The notes beneath the pieces are model-generated. The model was not told where the DNA came from. It searched no databases and worked only from the letters and a program-made list of their open reading frames with translations. The translations under genes were made by a program, and so were the position numbers. A stretch of 64,000 bases of DNA from VGTK01 sp046327915. GTDB lineage: Bacteria > Desulfobacterota > Binatia > UBA12015. Positions 44,691 through 51,847 of this stretch are shown here, one piece after another (the stretch's first letter is position 1; each line of letters starts with the position of its first letter). Where the stretch lies: positions 1 to 64,000 of the forward strand of contig JAXLXO010000003.1 of NCBI GenBank assembly GCA_046327915.1, written 5' to 3'.

Positions 44691-45124
44691 TTGCCGGCTC
44701 CGAGCGGCAGCCCGATCACCGCGGTGCCCGACACGTGGTCGCCCTGGTCGTTCGCGGCGCGGAACGCGATCTCGACCAGCCCCTCGCCGTCCGCCTCGGA
44801 CAGCGACGTGACGTTGCCCGTGTACTCGAGCTTCGAGCCCGCGTACGCCGGCACGCCGAGCCGGATCGCGAGCTTCTTGACGGCCGCTTCCGGTCCCGCC
44901 CAGTCGGTGAGGAAGCGCGTGCAGAAGCCGGTGTCGGACAGGATGTTGAGAAAGATGTTCGGCGAGCCCTGCGACGCCGCGTAGTCGCGGTCGTGGTGCA
45001 CGGGCATGAAGTCGCGCGTCGCGATCGCGCCGGCGACCACGAAGGTCGCCGTCAGGTCGAGGCTCATCGGCGTCACCGCGTCGCCGGCCTTGATCGAACG
45101 GAAGTCCAGAGTGGTGGTTCTCAT
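44687..45124 (-). CDS. MaoC-like hydratase, ChsH1-like
   Basis: 145 aa hot-dog fold. A conserved R-D-x-x-P-V-H-x-D motif (TRDFMPVHHDRDYA) and FLNILSDTGFCTRFLTDWAG are typical of MaoC-like proteins; the size and order match the small ChsH1-type subunit of the heteromeric steroid enoyl-CoA hydratase. It probably pairs with the larger MaoC protein at 45519-46079. Both flanking genes overlap it by 4 bp. Confidence 0.8.
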   Translation of the reverse strand: MRTTTLDFRSIKAGDAVTPMSLDLTATFVVAGAIATRDFMPVHHDRDYAASQGSPNIFLNILSDTGFCTRFLTDWAGPEAAVKKLAIRLGVPAYAGSKLEYTGNVTSLSEADGEGLVEIAFRAANDQGDHVSGTAVIGLPLGAGK

Positions 45125-45522
45125 GCATTCCTCCGCGGGCGGAACTGGGGCAGCGACACGTTGTCGAAGTGCTCGACGTACGCCTCGACCGGCATGCCGA
45201 TCGTGACGTCCGCCGCGTCGACGCCGTTCAGGTTGGACACGAGGCGGACGCCCTCCTCGAGCTGCACGAGCGCGACGACGTAGGTCTCGTCGAACCACGG
45301 CCAGCGCGGGTGGCGCGGCAGGACGAAGCTCCAGACCTCGCCCTTGCCGGACGCCTCGATGGTGTCCCACGTCAGCGCGTTGCAGCGCGGGCACATCGGG
45401 CGCGGCGGGTGGCGCAGCGTCGCACACCCGGTGCAGCGCTGGATCAGCAGCTTGCCGTCCTTCAGCGCGTCCCAGAAGAACTTCGTGTCGGGAGTGGTCG
45501 TCGGTGCGAGACGCTCGCTCAT
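45121..45522 (-). CDS. DUF35 zinc-ribbon/OB-fold protein
   Basis: 133 aa. A rubredoxin-like zinc ribbon with two Cys pairs (QRCTGCATLRHPPRPMCPRC) is followed by an OB-fold (GKGEVWSFVLPRHP, VVALVQLEEGVRLVSNL). DUF35 proteins bind and activate thiolase-fold partners. In actinobacterial ChsH2 this domain is fused to the C-terminus of the MaoC domain; here it is a separate gene directly after the MaoC gene, with a 4-bp overlap. It likely binds the Ltp2-like protein. Confidence 0.9.
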   Translation of the reverse strand: MSERLAPTTTPDTKFFWDALKDGKLLIQRCTGCATLRHPPRPMCPRCNALTWDTIEASGKGEVWSFVLPRHPRWPWFDETYVVALVQLEEGVRLVSNLNGVDAADVTIGMPVEAYVEHFDNVSLPQFRPRRNA

Positions 45523-46079
45523 TTCAGCAGTGCCTCCAGGTCGGGCTTGAACTTGAGCATGCGGAACATCTGCCGTCCGACCACCTCGTCGCCCACGCGG
45601 TAGGTCGTGACCCAGGTGATGAAGTGCCCGGGGCCGAGGCGCGTGTTCTTCCGCTCCGACACCGACTCGAAGATGGTCTCCGCGGTGATCGTCTCGCCGA
45701 CGCGCAGGTAGCGCACGACCTCGAACTCCGAGTTGGTCGCGAGCGTCGCGACGAAGCCGGCCTCGTCCAGCGGCGACAGGACGTTGATGCTGCCTTCCGT
45801 CGGCGAGCCGCCGCGCTCGCCGATGCCGGTGAGCTTCGGGGTCGGCATGCTCCACGTCTGCAGCATGAGCGGCGGCGCCACGATGCCGCCGAAGCGCGTC
45901 TTCGCCGCGAACTCCGGATCGACGTAGACCGGATTCGCGTCCTCGAAGGCCGCTGCCCAGTGGCGGATCATCGGCTGGTTCACGGGGTCGGGCGCGACGC
46001 CGATCGGGCCGATCGGCTTGCCCACCTGTGCACGCATCGCGGCGTACGCCTTCTCCTCCGCTGCGGTCGGTTCGGACAT
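45519..46079 (-). CDS. MaoC/FAS1-type dehydratase-domain protein, ChsH2 N-domain-like
   Basis: 186 aa hot-dog fold: KPIGPIGVAPDPVNQPMIRH, WAAAFEDANPVYVDPEFA, GGIVAPPLMLQTWSMP and SEFEVVRYLRVGETITAETI. It resembles the N-terminal MaoC domain of ChsH2-type proteins. The start at 46079 is preferred over the Met three codons earlier because GGAGG lies directly against the latter (no spacing) and 9 bp before the former. First structural gene after the TetR gene; overlaps the DUF35 gene by 4 bp. Confidence 0.82.
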   Translation of the reverse strand: MSEPTAAEEKAYAAMRAQVGKPIGPIGVAPDPVNQPMIRHWAAAFEDANPVYVDPEFAAKTRFGGIVAPPLMLQTWSMPTPKLTGIGERGGSPTEGSINVLSPLDEAGFVATLATNSEFEVVRYLRVGETITAETIFESVSERKNTRLGPGHFITWVTTYRVGDEVVGRQMFRMLKFKPDLEALLK

Positions 46080-46084
46080 CGTCT

Positions 46085-46822
46085 TCATCCTCCGGTGGTG
46101 AGTCGTGGTCTCGGCCGGCGCCGCGACGTGCCGCGCGCGGGCGACAGCCCGTGCGCGATGATCTCCGCGACCGTCGCGGCGAAGCGCCGCAGGTCGTCGT
46201 CGGTGACGCCCGGCGAGCCGTCGAGCTTCGCGGCGAGGCCGCCGAGCGCGAACGGCGCCGTCATGCCGGCGAACAGGAAGAGCAGTGCCGCGCGCGCGTC
46301 GATGCGGCGCTTGACGCGTGCCGGCGCGCCGTCGACCACGCGCTCGAGCAGCCGCGCGAACGGCGCGATGTGGCGCTCGTACAGGAAGTCGAGGCGCTCG
46401 CCGCCGCGTGCCGACTCGTCGGCCATGATCTTCGCGAGCGCCGGCTGCCGTGCGAAGAGCTCGAGCGCAGAAGCGATGCCGGCGCGGTTCGCGCCCTCCC
46501 AGTCGCGCGCGCGACGCCTTCCGTCGGCGACCGCGGACCGGTCGCGTCCGGCCGACTCGACGGCGTGGGCGAGCGCCGCCTGCCAGAGCGCGCGCTTCGA
46601 GCCGTAGTGGTGGTGCACGAGGTTGTGGCTCACGCCGACCTGCCGCGCGAGGTCGCGCACCGACGTTCCGTCGTAGCCGTGCGCCGCGAACGCACCGAGC
46701 GCCGCGTCGAGCAGCGCGCGACGCATCGCCTCGCCGTCCGACCCGGCTGGACGTCCGGGGCCGCGACGCCGCTTCGCGGGACCGCGCCGCGCGGCGACGG
46801 CTCGTGCTGCGGAACTTGACAC
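46085..46822 (-). CDS. TetR-family transcriptional regulator
   Basis: 245 aa, GTG start. The helix-turn-helix region reads ALLDAALGAFAAHGYDGTSV, RDLARQVGVSHNLVHHHYGS. The N-terminus before it is Arg-rich. Its stop lies 5 bp before the start of the MaoC gene, so regulator and the aldolase module form one operon, and it most likely represses its own operon in the absence of a CoA-linked ligand. Confidence 0.88.
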   Translation of the reverse strand: MSSSAARAVAARRGPAKRRRGPGRPAGSDGEAMRRALLDAALGAFAAHGYDGTSVRDLARQVGVSHNLVHHHYGSKRALWQAALAHAVESAGRDRSAVADGRRRARDWEGANRAGIASALELFARQPALAKIMADESARGGERLDFLYERHIAPFARLLERVVDGAPARVKRRIDARAALLFLFAGMTAPFALGGLAAKLDGSPGVTDDDLRRFAATVAEIIAHGLSPARGTSRRRPRPRLTTGG

Positions 46823-46936
46823 GCGGACAATTTGCTAGCCGGTCGCGCGGCCGGGAGTCAATCCCGCTGCATCGTCCCGAATCCGCGTGCCGCCGCCGGT
46901 TTGCGTTCCGATCGCGCCTGCGCTCAAGCGTGCGGA

Positions 46937-47263
46937 GTGCACCCGCTCCTGCTCGTGACGCTGCTCGGCCCGCTCGCCGTCCTGTTCGGACTCGCGGGAC
47001 AGATGCGCCACCGCGCGCACGCGCCGTCGGACGCCGAGCGCGGCGCCACGGCCGGCGTCGCGGGGCTCAAGCAGCTGGTCGAGGCGCGCGACTGGGGTGC
47101 CGCACTGCCGCCGCTTCTGATCACCGCCGGCGCGCTCTGGACGATGACCTTCGGCGCGATCTCCGCCGCGGTCGTGTTCGACCAGCGCCTGACGGGAGTG
47201 CTGATGCTCGGCGCTCCGATCTGGGCCGCCGCGCGCATCGTGCGCGACTGGCGTCGCGCGTAG
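46937..47263 (+). CDS. small membrane protein of unknown function
   Basis: 108 aa from GTG 46937. Two or three hydrophobic segments: LLLVTLLGPLAVLFGLAG at the N-terminus, LPPLLITAGALWTMTFGAIS and AVVFDQRLTGVLMLGAPIW in the second half. The open frame extends upstream to 46832, but the residues there are not membrane-like or conserved in character. The Shine-Dalgarno is weak. I do not recognise a family. Confidence 0.5.
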   Translation: MHPLLLVTLLGPLAVLFGLAGQMRHRAHAPSDAERGATAGVAGLKQLVEARDWGAALPPLLITAGALWTMTFGAISAAVVFDQRLTGVLMLGAPIWAAARIVRDWRRA

Positions 47264-47313
47264 GCGACGGACCGCGCGCGCCGGTCGACGCACGCGCGCG
47301 GTCCGCAGCGAGG

Positions 47314-47733
47314 TCAGGCCGTCTGCAGGAGCGGGTGCTGCTTCACGCGATTCTGGCCGTCCACCATGACGACCTTCGGCTGGTAGCGGCGCGCCGACTC
47401 CTCGTCGAGCCAGGTGAACGCGCCGATGATGATGAGGTCGCCCTCCGCCACCTTCCTCGCGGCCGCGCCGTTCACGCAGATCACGCCGGAGTCGCGCTCG
47501 CCCTCGAGCGCGTAGGTCTCGAAGCGCTCGCCGTTGTTCACGTCCCAGATGTGCACCGACTCGAACTCGTAGAGGTCCATCGCCTCCATGAGCGTCTTGT
47601 CGATGGTGATCGAGCCCTCGTAGTTGAGGTTCGCCTGGGTCACCGTCGCGCGGTGGATCTTGCCGCGCATCATCTTGCGCATCGGCAGCGACGACGGGCT
47701 CTTCGGGCTCTTCTTGTTGCGGATGTTCTGCAT
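47314..47733 (-). CDS. panD: aspartate 1-decarboxylase proenzyme
   Basis: 139 aa. The PanD core starts MRKMMRGKIHRATVTQANLN. The self-processing site is the Gly-Ser bond in YEGSITID, which creates the pyruvoyl group. Downstream blocks are SVHIWDVNNGERFETYALEG, GVICVNGAAARKVAEGDLII and WLDEESARRYQPKVVMVD. It makes beta-alanine for pantothenate. The start at 47733 has GAGG just upstream and adds 17 residues to the usual N-terminus; the Met at 47682 would give the standard form. It follows the panBC fusion by 7 bp on the same strand. Confidence 0.95.
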   Translation of the reverse strand: MQNIRNKKSPKSPSSLPMRKMMRGKIHRATVTQANLNYEGSITIDKTLMEAMDLYEFESVHIWDVNNGERFETYALEGERDSGVICVNGAAARKVAEGDLIIIGAFTWLDEESARRYQPKVVMVDGQNRVKQHPLLQTA

Positions 47734-47740
47734 GGGAACC

Positions 47741-49546
47741 TCAGTCGCGCGCCGCGAGCAGCAGCTCGCCGGCGGACGGAACGTCTGACGCGGAGTGGGA
47801 GGGAACCGGATGGCTCTCGTGGCGGGCGAGACGCACGGGGCTGGTCTCGCTCGGGTCGATGAGCACGTTGTCGATCAGGCGCACGCCGTCGAGCCAGACC
47901 GCGACCGCGATCTGCGTCGGCTTCTCGACGCGCCCGACCGGCTCGAGCGACGACGGATCGCACAGCACCGCGTACTCGAGCCGCGCCCGCGGCTCGCTCG
48001 CGATCACGCGCGCGAACGCGTCGGCCACCTCGTCCGCCGTGCGCGCACCGCGCGCGACGGCGAGACGGGCCGCGTCGATCGCCGACGGCACGCAGCGCGC
48101 CGCGAGGCGTCCCTGCGCGTCGAGGCGCGCGTTGCGGCTCGACATCGCGAGGCCGTCGGCCTCGCGCACGGTCTTGCCCGGCACGATCTCGATGCCGAAG
48201 TCGAGGTCGCGCGTCATGCGCTGGATCACGGCGAGCTGCTGGAAGTCCTTCTGGCCGAACACCGCGACGTGCGGCTGCACGGCGTGGAACAGCTTCGAGA
48301 CAACCGTCGTGACGCCGCGGAAGTGGCCCGGGCGGTGCGCGCCGCACAGGTGGTCCGTCAGGCGCTCGACGTTGACGCCGCTGACGAACTCGTCGGGGTA
48401 CATCTCGCGCGCGGTCGGCGTGAACAGGACGTCGACGCCCTCGCCTTCGAGCAGGCGACGGTCGCGCTCGAGCTCGCGCGGGTACGCGAGCAGGTCCTCC
48501 TCGCGGTCGAACTGGATCGGGTTCACGAAGATCGACACCACCACGCGATCGCCGCGCGAGCGCGCCTCGCGCACCAGCGAGAGATGCCCCTCGTGCAGGA
48601 AGCCCATCGTCGGCACGAACGCGATGCGCAGCCCGAGCGCGCGCTGGCGGTCGGCCCACGCGCGCATGCCGGCGACGCTGTCGATGGTCCGCAGGTGCGA
48701 CGGCGTCTCGTACGGCTGCGGCGCGACACCGGCGAGCGCCGGCGCGTGATACGACTCGGCGTCCGACGGGAACGCGCCGCCGCGCACGTCGTCGGCGAAC
48801 GACTCGACCGCCGCAGTCACCTGCGCGCCGAGCCCCGCGTAGCGGCGCACGAAGCGCGGCATCTTGCGGTCCTCCGTCGCGAGGCCGAGCAGGTCGTGCA
48901 TCACCAGCACCTGCCCGTCGCAGAACGGGCCGGCGCCGATGCCGACCGTCGGGATGTCGAGCATGTCGGTGATCTCGCGTCCGAGCTCGAGCGGCACGCC
49001 CTCGAGCACGACCGCGAAGGCGCCGGCGTCGGCGACCGCACGCGCGTCGGCGAGCAGCCGCTCGCGGCCCGCCGTGTCGCGGCCCTGGACCTTGTGTCCG
49101 CCCATGCGGTGCACGCTCTGCGGCGTGAGTCCGATGTGCGCGACGACCGGGATGTCGGCGCGAACGAGCGCGCGGATGGTCGAGGCCTGCGTGCGTCCGC
49201 CTTCCAGCTTGACGGCCTCGGCGCCGGCCTTGATCAGCAGGCCTGCGTTCACGAGCGCGTCGCGGCGCGACGTCTGGTACGACAGGAACGGCAGGTCGCC
49301 GAGAACGAGCGCGTTCGGACGCGCCTTCGCGACCAGTCGCGTGTGGTAGGCCATCTCCTCGATGGTCACCGGCAGGGTCGAGTGCTCGCCCTGCACGACC
49401 ATCCCGAGGCTGTCGCCCACGAGAAGGATGTCGACGTTCGCCCGGTCGATCAGCTGCGCGAAGGTGCAGTCGTAGGCCGTCACCATCGTCAGGCGACGAC
49501 GTCCTTTTGCTCCTCGAATGTCCGGGACGGTGATCTTCGCTCTCAC
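47741..49546 (-). CDS. panBC: fused ketopantoate hydroxymethyltransferase / pantothenate synthetase (PanB-PanC)
   Basis: 601 aa with GTG start and GGAGG 8 bp upstream. Residues 1 to about 265 are PanB: MVTAYDCTFAQLIDRA, LLVGDSLGMVVQGEHSTLPV, AEAVKLEGG, VVAHIGLTPQSVHRMGGHKV and GIGAGPFCDGQVLVMHD. From about residue 285 it is PanC: IAFVPTMGFLHEGHLSLVRE, VSIFVNPIQFDREEDL, YPRELERDRRLLEGEGVDV, VFGQKDFQQLAVIQRM and DGLAMSSRNARLD. There is no stop or frame break between. The chain would catalyse two of the pantothenate steps: ketoisovalerate to ketopantoate, and pantoate with beta-alanine to pantothenate. panD follows, so coenzyme A precursor supply is clustered. PanB and PanC are normally separate. 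Confidence 0.93.
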   Translation of the reverse strand: MRAKITVPDIRGAKGRRRLTMVTAYDCTFAQLIDRANVDILLVGDSLGMVVQGEHSTLPVTIEEMAYHTRLVAKARPNALVLGDLPFLSYQTSRRDALVNAGLLIKAGAEAVKLEGGRTQASTIRALVRADIPVVAHIGLTPQSVHRMGGHKVQGRDTAGRERLLADARAVADAGAFAVVLEGVPLELGREITDMLDIPTVGIGAGPFCDGQVLVMHDLLGLATEDRKMPRFVRRYAGLGAQVTAAVESFADDVRGGAFPSDAESYHAPALAGVAPQPYETPSHLRTIDSVAGMRAWADRQRALGLRIAFVPTMGFLHEGHLSLVREARSRGDRVVVSIFVNPIQFDREEDLLAYPRELERDRRLLEGEGVDVLFTPTAREMYPDEFVSGVNVERLTDHLCGAHRPGHFRGVTTVVSKLFHAVQPHVAVFGQKDFQQLAVIQRMTRDLDFGIEIVPGKTVREADGLAMSSRNARLDAQGRLAARCVPSAIDAARLAVARGARTADEVADAFARVIASEPRARLEYAVLCDPSSLEPVGRVEKPTQIAVAVWLDGVRLIDNVLIDPSETSPVRLARHESHPVPSHSASDVPSAGELLLAARD

Positions 49547-49725
49547 GGATCAATCCTCCCGGACCGGTCGGAAGGCCATGAGCGCGGTGGACGCATGCAC
49601 GCGTCGCGCTAGCACTCAGAACACGACGAAGGCCTGGCCACGGTGTGGCGCTGCTCGGTCGCGTCCCCTGCCCGTCCCGGTCCAGCTCTGGCCGCGCCTC
49701 TCCGATGAGGAGAAGGCCGCGACGG

Positions 49726-50376
49726 TTACCTGGATCCCAGCGGTATGTAGTGCTGCACCCCTTTGCGGACGCTCCGGATCTCTCGAAGCAGGTCGACGAG
49801 TTCGTCGCCGTTATCGAGAAAATCGATCTCGGAGCAGTTCACGACAAGGAGAGGTGCGTCCTCATACGAGTGGAAGTAGTTCCTGTAGGCCTCGGCCAGC
49901 GATTGCAGGTACTCCGGCGCGATTCTGCGCTCGAAATCCCGGTTCCGCTTGCGAAGGCGTCTCTGCAGCACGTCGTGCCGCGCCTCGAGGTAGACCACGA
50001 GGTCCGGCTTTCGGGGCTGCGGGTCGATGGATTGCGCCACGCGGCGGGCGACCTCCCGGTACAGCTCGTACTCGGGCTTGCCCAGCGTGAGGCGCGCGAA
50101 GATCTCGTCCTTGGCGAGGAGGTAATCGCACACCGTCGAGCCCCCATTGGCGCGAGCGGCGATGCGGGATTGCTGTTCGAGACGGAGCAGCAGGAAGCGG
50201 AGCTGCGTCGCGAGCGCGTGTCGGTCGGGAGACTGGTAGAACGGTCGCAGGAAGGCGTTCTGCTCGGCCGGATCGAGCTCCAGCTCCGCATCGAACTCCT
50301 CGGCGAGAATCTTCGCCAGCGACGATTTACCGACGGCAATGGGTCCCTCGACAACGATGTAGCGTCCGCGGCTCAC
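49726..50376 (-). CDS. deoxynucleoside kinase family protein
   Basis: 216 aa from GTG 50376. The P-loop GPIAVGKSS is at the N-terminus (RYIVVEGPIAVGKSSLAKIL), followed by the family's LRFLLLRLEQQSR segment, an acidic VCDYLLAKDEIFARL (equivalent of the DRS region) and a basic lid RLRKRNRDFERRI. It phosphorylates a deoxynucleoside. The frame extends to a TTG at 50427, but the GTG puts the P-loop at the expected distance. Such a kinase gene next to panB is a recurring arrangement in delta-proteobacterial relatives, from memory. The 179 bp between it and panBC show no gene. Confidence 0.85.
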   Translation of the reverse strand: MSRGRYIVVEGPIAVGKSSLAKILAEEFDAELELDPAEQNAFLRPFYQSPDRHALATQLRFLLLRLEQQSRIAARANGGSTVCDYLLAKDEIFARLTLGKPEYELYREVARRVAQSIDPQPRKPDLVVYLEARHDVLQRRLRKRNRDFERRIAPEYLQSLAEAYRNYFHSYEDAPLLVVNCSEIDFLDNGDELVDLLREIRSVRKGVQHYIPLGSR

Positions 50377-50467
50377 CCCACCACCCAACGCGCGCCCATT
50401 AACACGCTGGCTCAGCGCGGTAAACAAGGCTTTTGCGTGCCGTAGCGGCTTTCGTCGAGGAGCTCGC

Positions 50468-51139
50468 TCAGGCGCCGAGCGCCCGGGCCGACAGCTTCCG
50501 TTCGAGGTATCCGAGCAGGAGAACGCTGATCTCCCGCACGTGCGGCTCGGCGGCCTCGCGCCAGCCCGTCACGGACCCGCCGACGTCGTGCAGGACGAGC
50601 CGGTGCGTGAGGCTCTCGGACACCTGCACCGCCATCGCCGCGGCGGTCGAGGCATCGGCGCGCGAGAAGCCGTGTCCGGTGAGGAGCCCCGAGACGGCGC
50701 CCGCCATCTCCGTCTCCAGCGCAGCGACGCGGCCGCGGAGCTTCGCCGGCAGCGGCGCCTCCTCGAACAGCACCCGGTGCAGGCCGGGGTCGCGCGCGTG
50801 CAGCTCGACCATCGTTCGGACGAGGAGCCCGATCGTGTCCTCGAGCGACAGCCGCGCCTCACCGAGCTCGGTCACCACGCGTCCGAGCTCGCGCTCGGCC
50901 TCGTCGACGTGACGTTCGGTGAGGGCGACCAGGATCGCGTCCTTCGACGGGAAGTACTCGTACAGCGAGCCGATCGACACGCCGGCCTTCGCGGCGACGT
51001 GGTTGGTGGTCGTCGCGGCATAGCCCGCGCGCGCGAAAACCCGAGCCGCCGCGGCCAGGATGACTTCCACCGTCGCCTGCGAGCGCGCCTGGCGCGGCTT
51101 CCTGCGCGGCTGGAGCCGCTTCTTCGTGGGGGTCGACAT
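50468..51139 (-). CDS. TetR-family transcriptional regulator
   Basis: 223 aa. The HTH reads VILAAAARVFARAGYAATTT, NHVAAKAGVSIGSLYEYFPS, followed by a helical ligand domain (FEEAPLPAKLRGRVAALETE). The start at 51139 is chosen because the basic arm (TPTKKRLQPRRKPRQARSQ) precedes the HTH. It is divergent from an isoprenylcysteine methyltransferase-like gene with 87 bp between; an inverted repeat lies in that gap. Confidence 0.88.
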   Translation of the reverse strand: MSTPTKKRLQPRRKPRQARSQATVEVILAAAARVFARAGYAATTTNHVAAKAGVSIGSLYEYFPSKDAILVALTERHVDEAERELGRVVTELGEARLSLEDTIGLLVRTMVELHARDPGLHRVLFEEAPLPAKLRGRVAALETEMAGAVSGLLTGHGFSRADASTAAAMAVQVSESLTHRLVLHDVGGSVTGWREAAEPHVREISVLLLGYLERKLSARALGA

Positions 51140-51152
51140 GGCTTGGGAAACC

Positions 51153-51179
51153 CGAGTAGTGAATCCGAGCAATTACTCG
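51153..51179. promoter_or_regulatory. inverted repeat, candidate TetR operator
   Basis: Arms CGAGTA (51153-51158) and TACTCG (51174-51179), separated by 15 bp, in the gap between the divergent TetR and methyltransferase-like genes. The position, 14 bp upstream of the TetR start, suits autorepression. Confidence 0.4.
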
Positions 51180-51226
51180 ATATTTCTCCGTGCGTCCATC
51201 GGGAACCGACAACGGAGAACTTCATC

Positions 51227-51826
51227 ATGCCGTACGCAGCACTCGCGGGTTACGTCGTCTTCGCCGCCCTCGCCTTCGGCTGGCGCAGCTGGATCCACTG
51301 GCAGCGGACCGGCAGCACCGGCTATCGTGGCCTGTCCGGACGGCCGGGCTCGGTCGAGTGGTGGGGCGGACTGCTGTTCGCCGTCGCGATCGTGCTCACG
51401 CCGCTCGCGGCCCTGCTCCAGGCGCGCGGCGCGCTGGCGCCGCTGATCGAGATGCGCGCATCCACCGCGCTCGCGCTCGGCGGCGCGCTCTACCTCGCCG
51501 GCCTCGCGGGCACGCTGTGGTCGCAGCTCGCGATGGGCGCGTCGTGGCGCATCGGCGTCGACGAGAGCGAGCGCACGACGCTGGTCACGCGCGGTCCGTA
51601 CGGCGTCGTCCGCAATCCGATCTTCACCTTCATGGTGCTCGGGCTCGCGGGGCTCGCGGTGCTGGTGCCCAACGCGCTGTCGATCGCGGCCCTCGCGGTG
51701 CTGGTCGCCGCGATCGAGATCCAGGTGAAGGCGGTCGAGGAGCCGTACCTCGAGCGCGCGCACGGCGACGACTACCGGCGTTACCGCGCGGCAACGTGGC
51801 GCTTCGTGCCGGGGGTCGGACGCTGA
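51227..51826 (+). CDS. isoprenylcysteine carboxyl methyltransferase-like membrane protein
   Basis: 199 aa with about four membrane segments (YAALAGYVVFAALAFGW, GGLLFAVAIVLTPLAALL, ALALGGALYLAGLAGTLW, VLGLAGLAVLVPNALSIAAL). The C-terminal SAM-binding signature of ICMT/phospholipid-methyltransferase proteins is present: TRGPYGVVRNPIFTFMVL and EEPYLERAHGDDYRRYR. Bacterial members methylate lipids or small hydrophobic compounds. Probably controlled by the divergent TetR. Confidence 0.85.
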   Translation: MPYAALAGYVVFAALAFGWRSWIHWQRTGSTGYRGLSGRPGSVEWWGGLLFAVAIVLTPLAALLQARGALAPLIEMRASTALALGGALYLAGLAGTLWSQLAMGASWRIGVDESERTTLVTRGPYGVVRNPIFTFMVLGLAGLAVLVPNALSIAALAVLVAAIEIQVKAVEEPYLERAHGDDYRRYRAATWRFVPGVGR

Positions 51827-51847
51827 GCGATTCCCCGCGAGCCCGCT

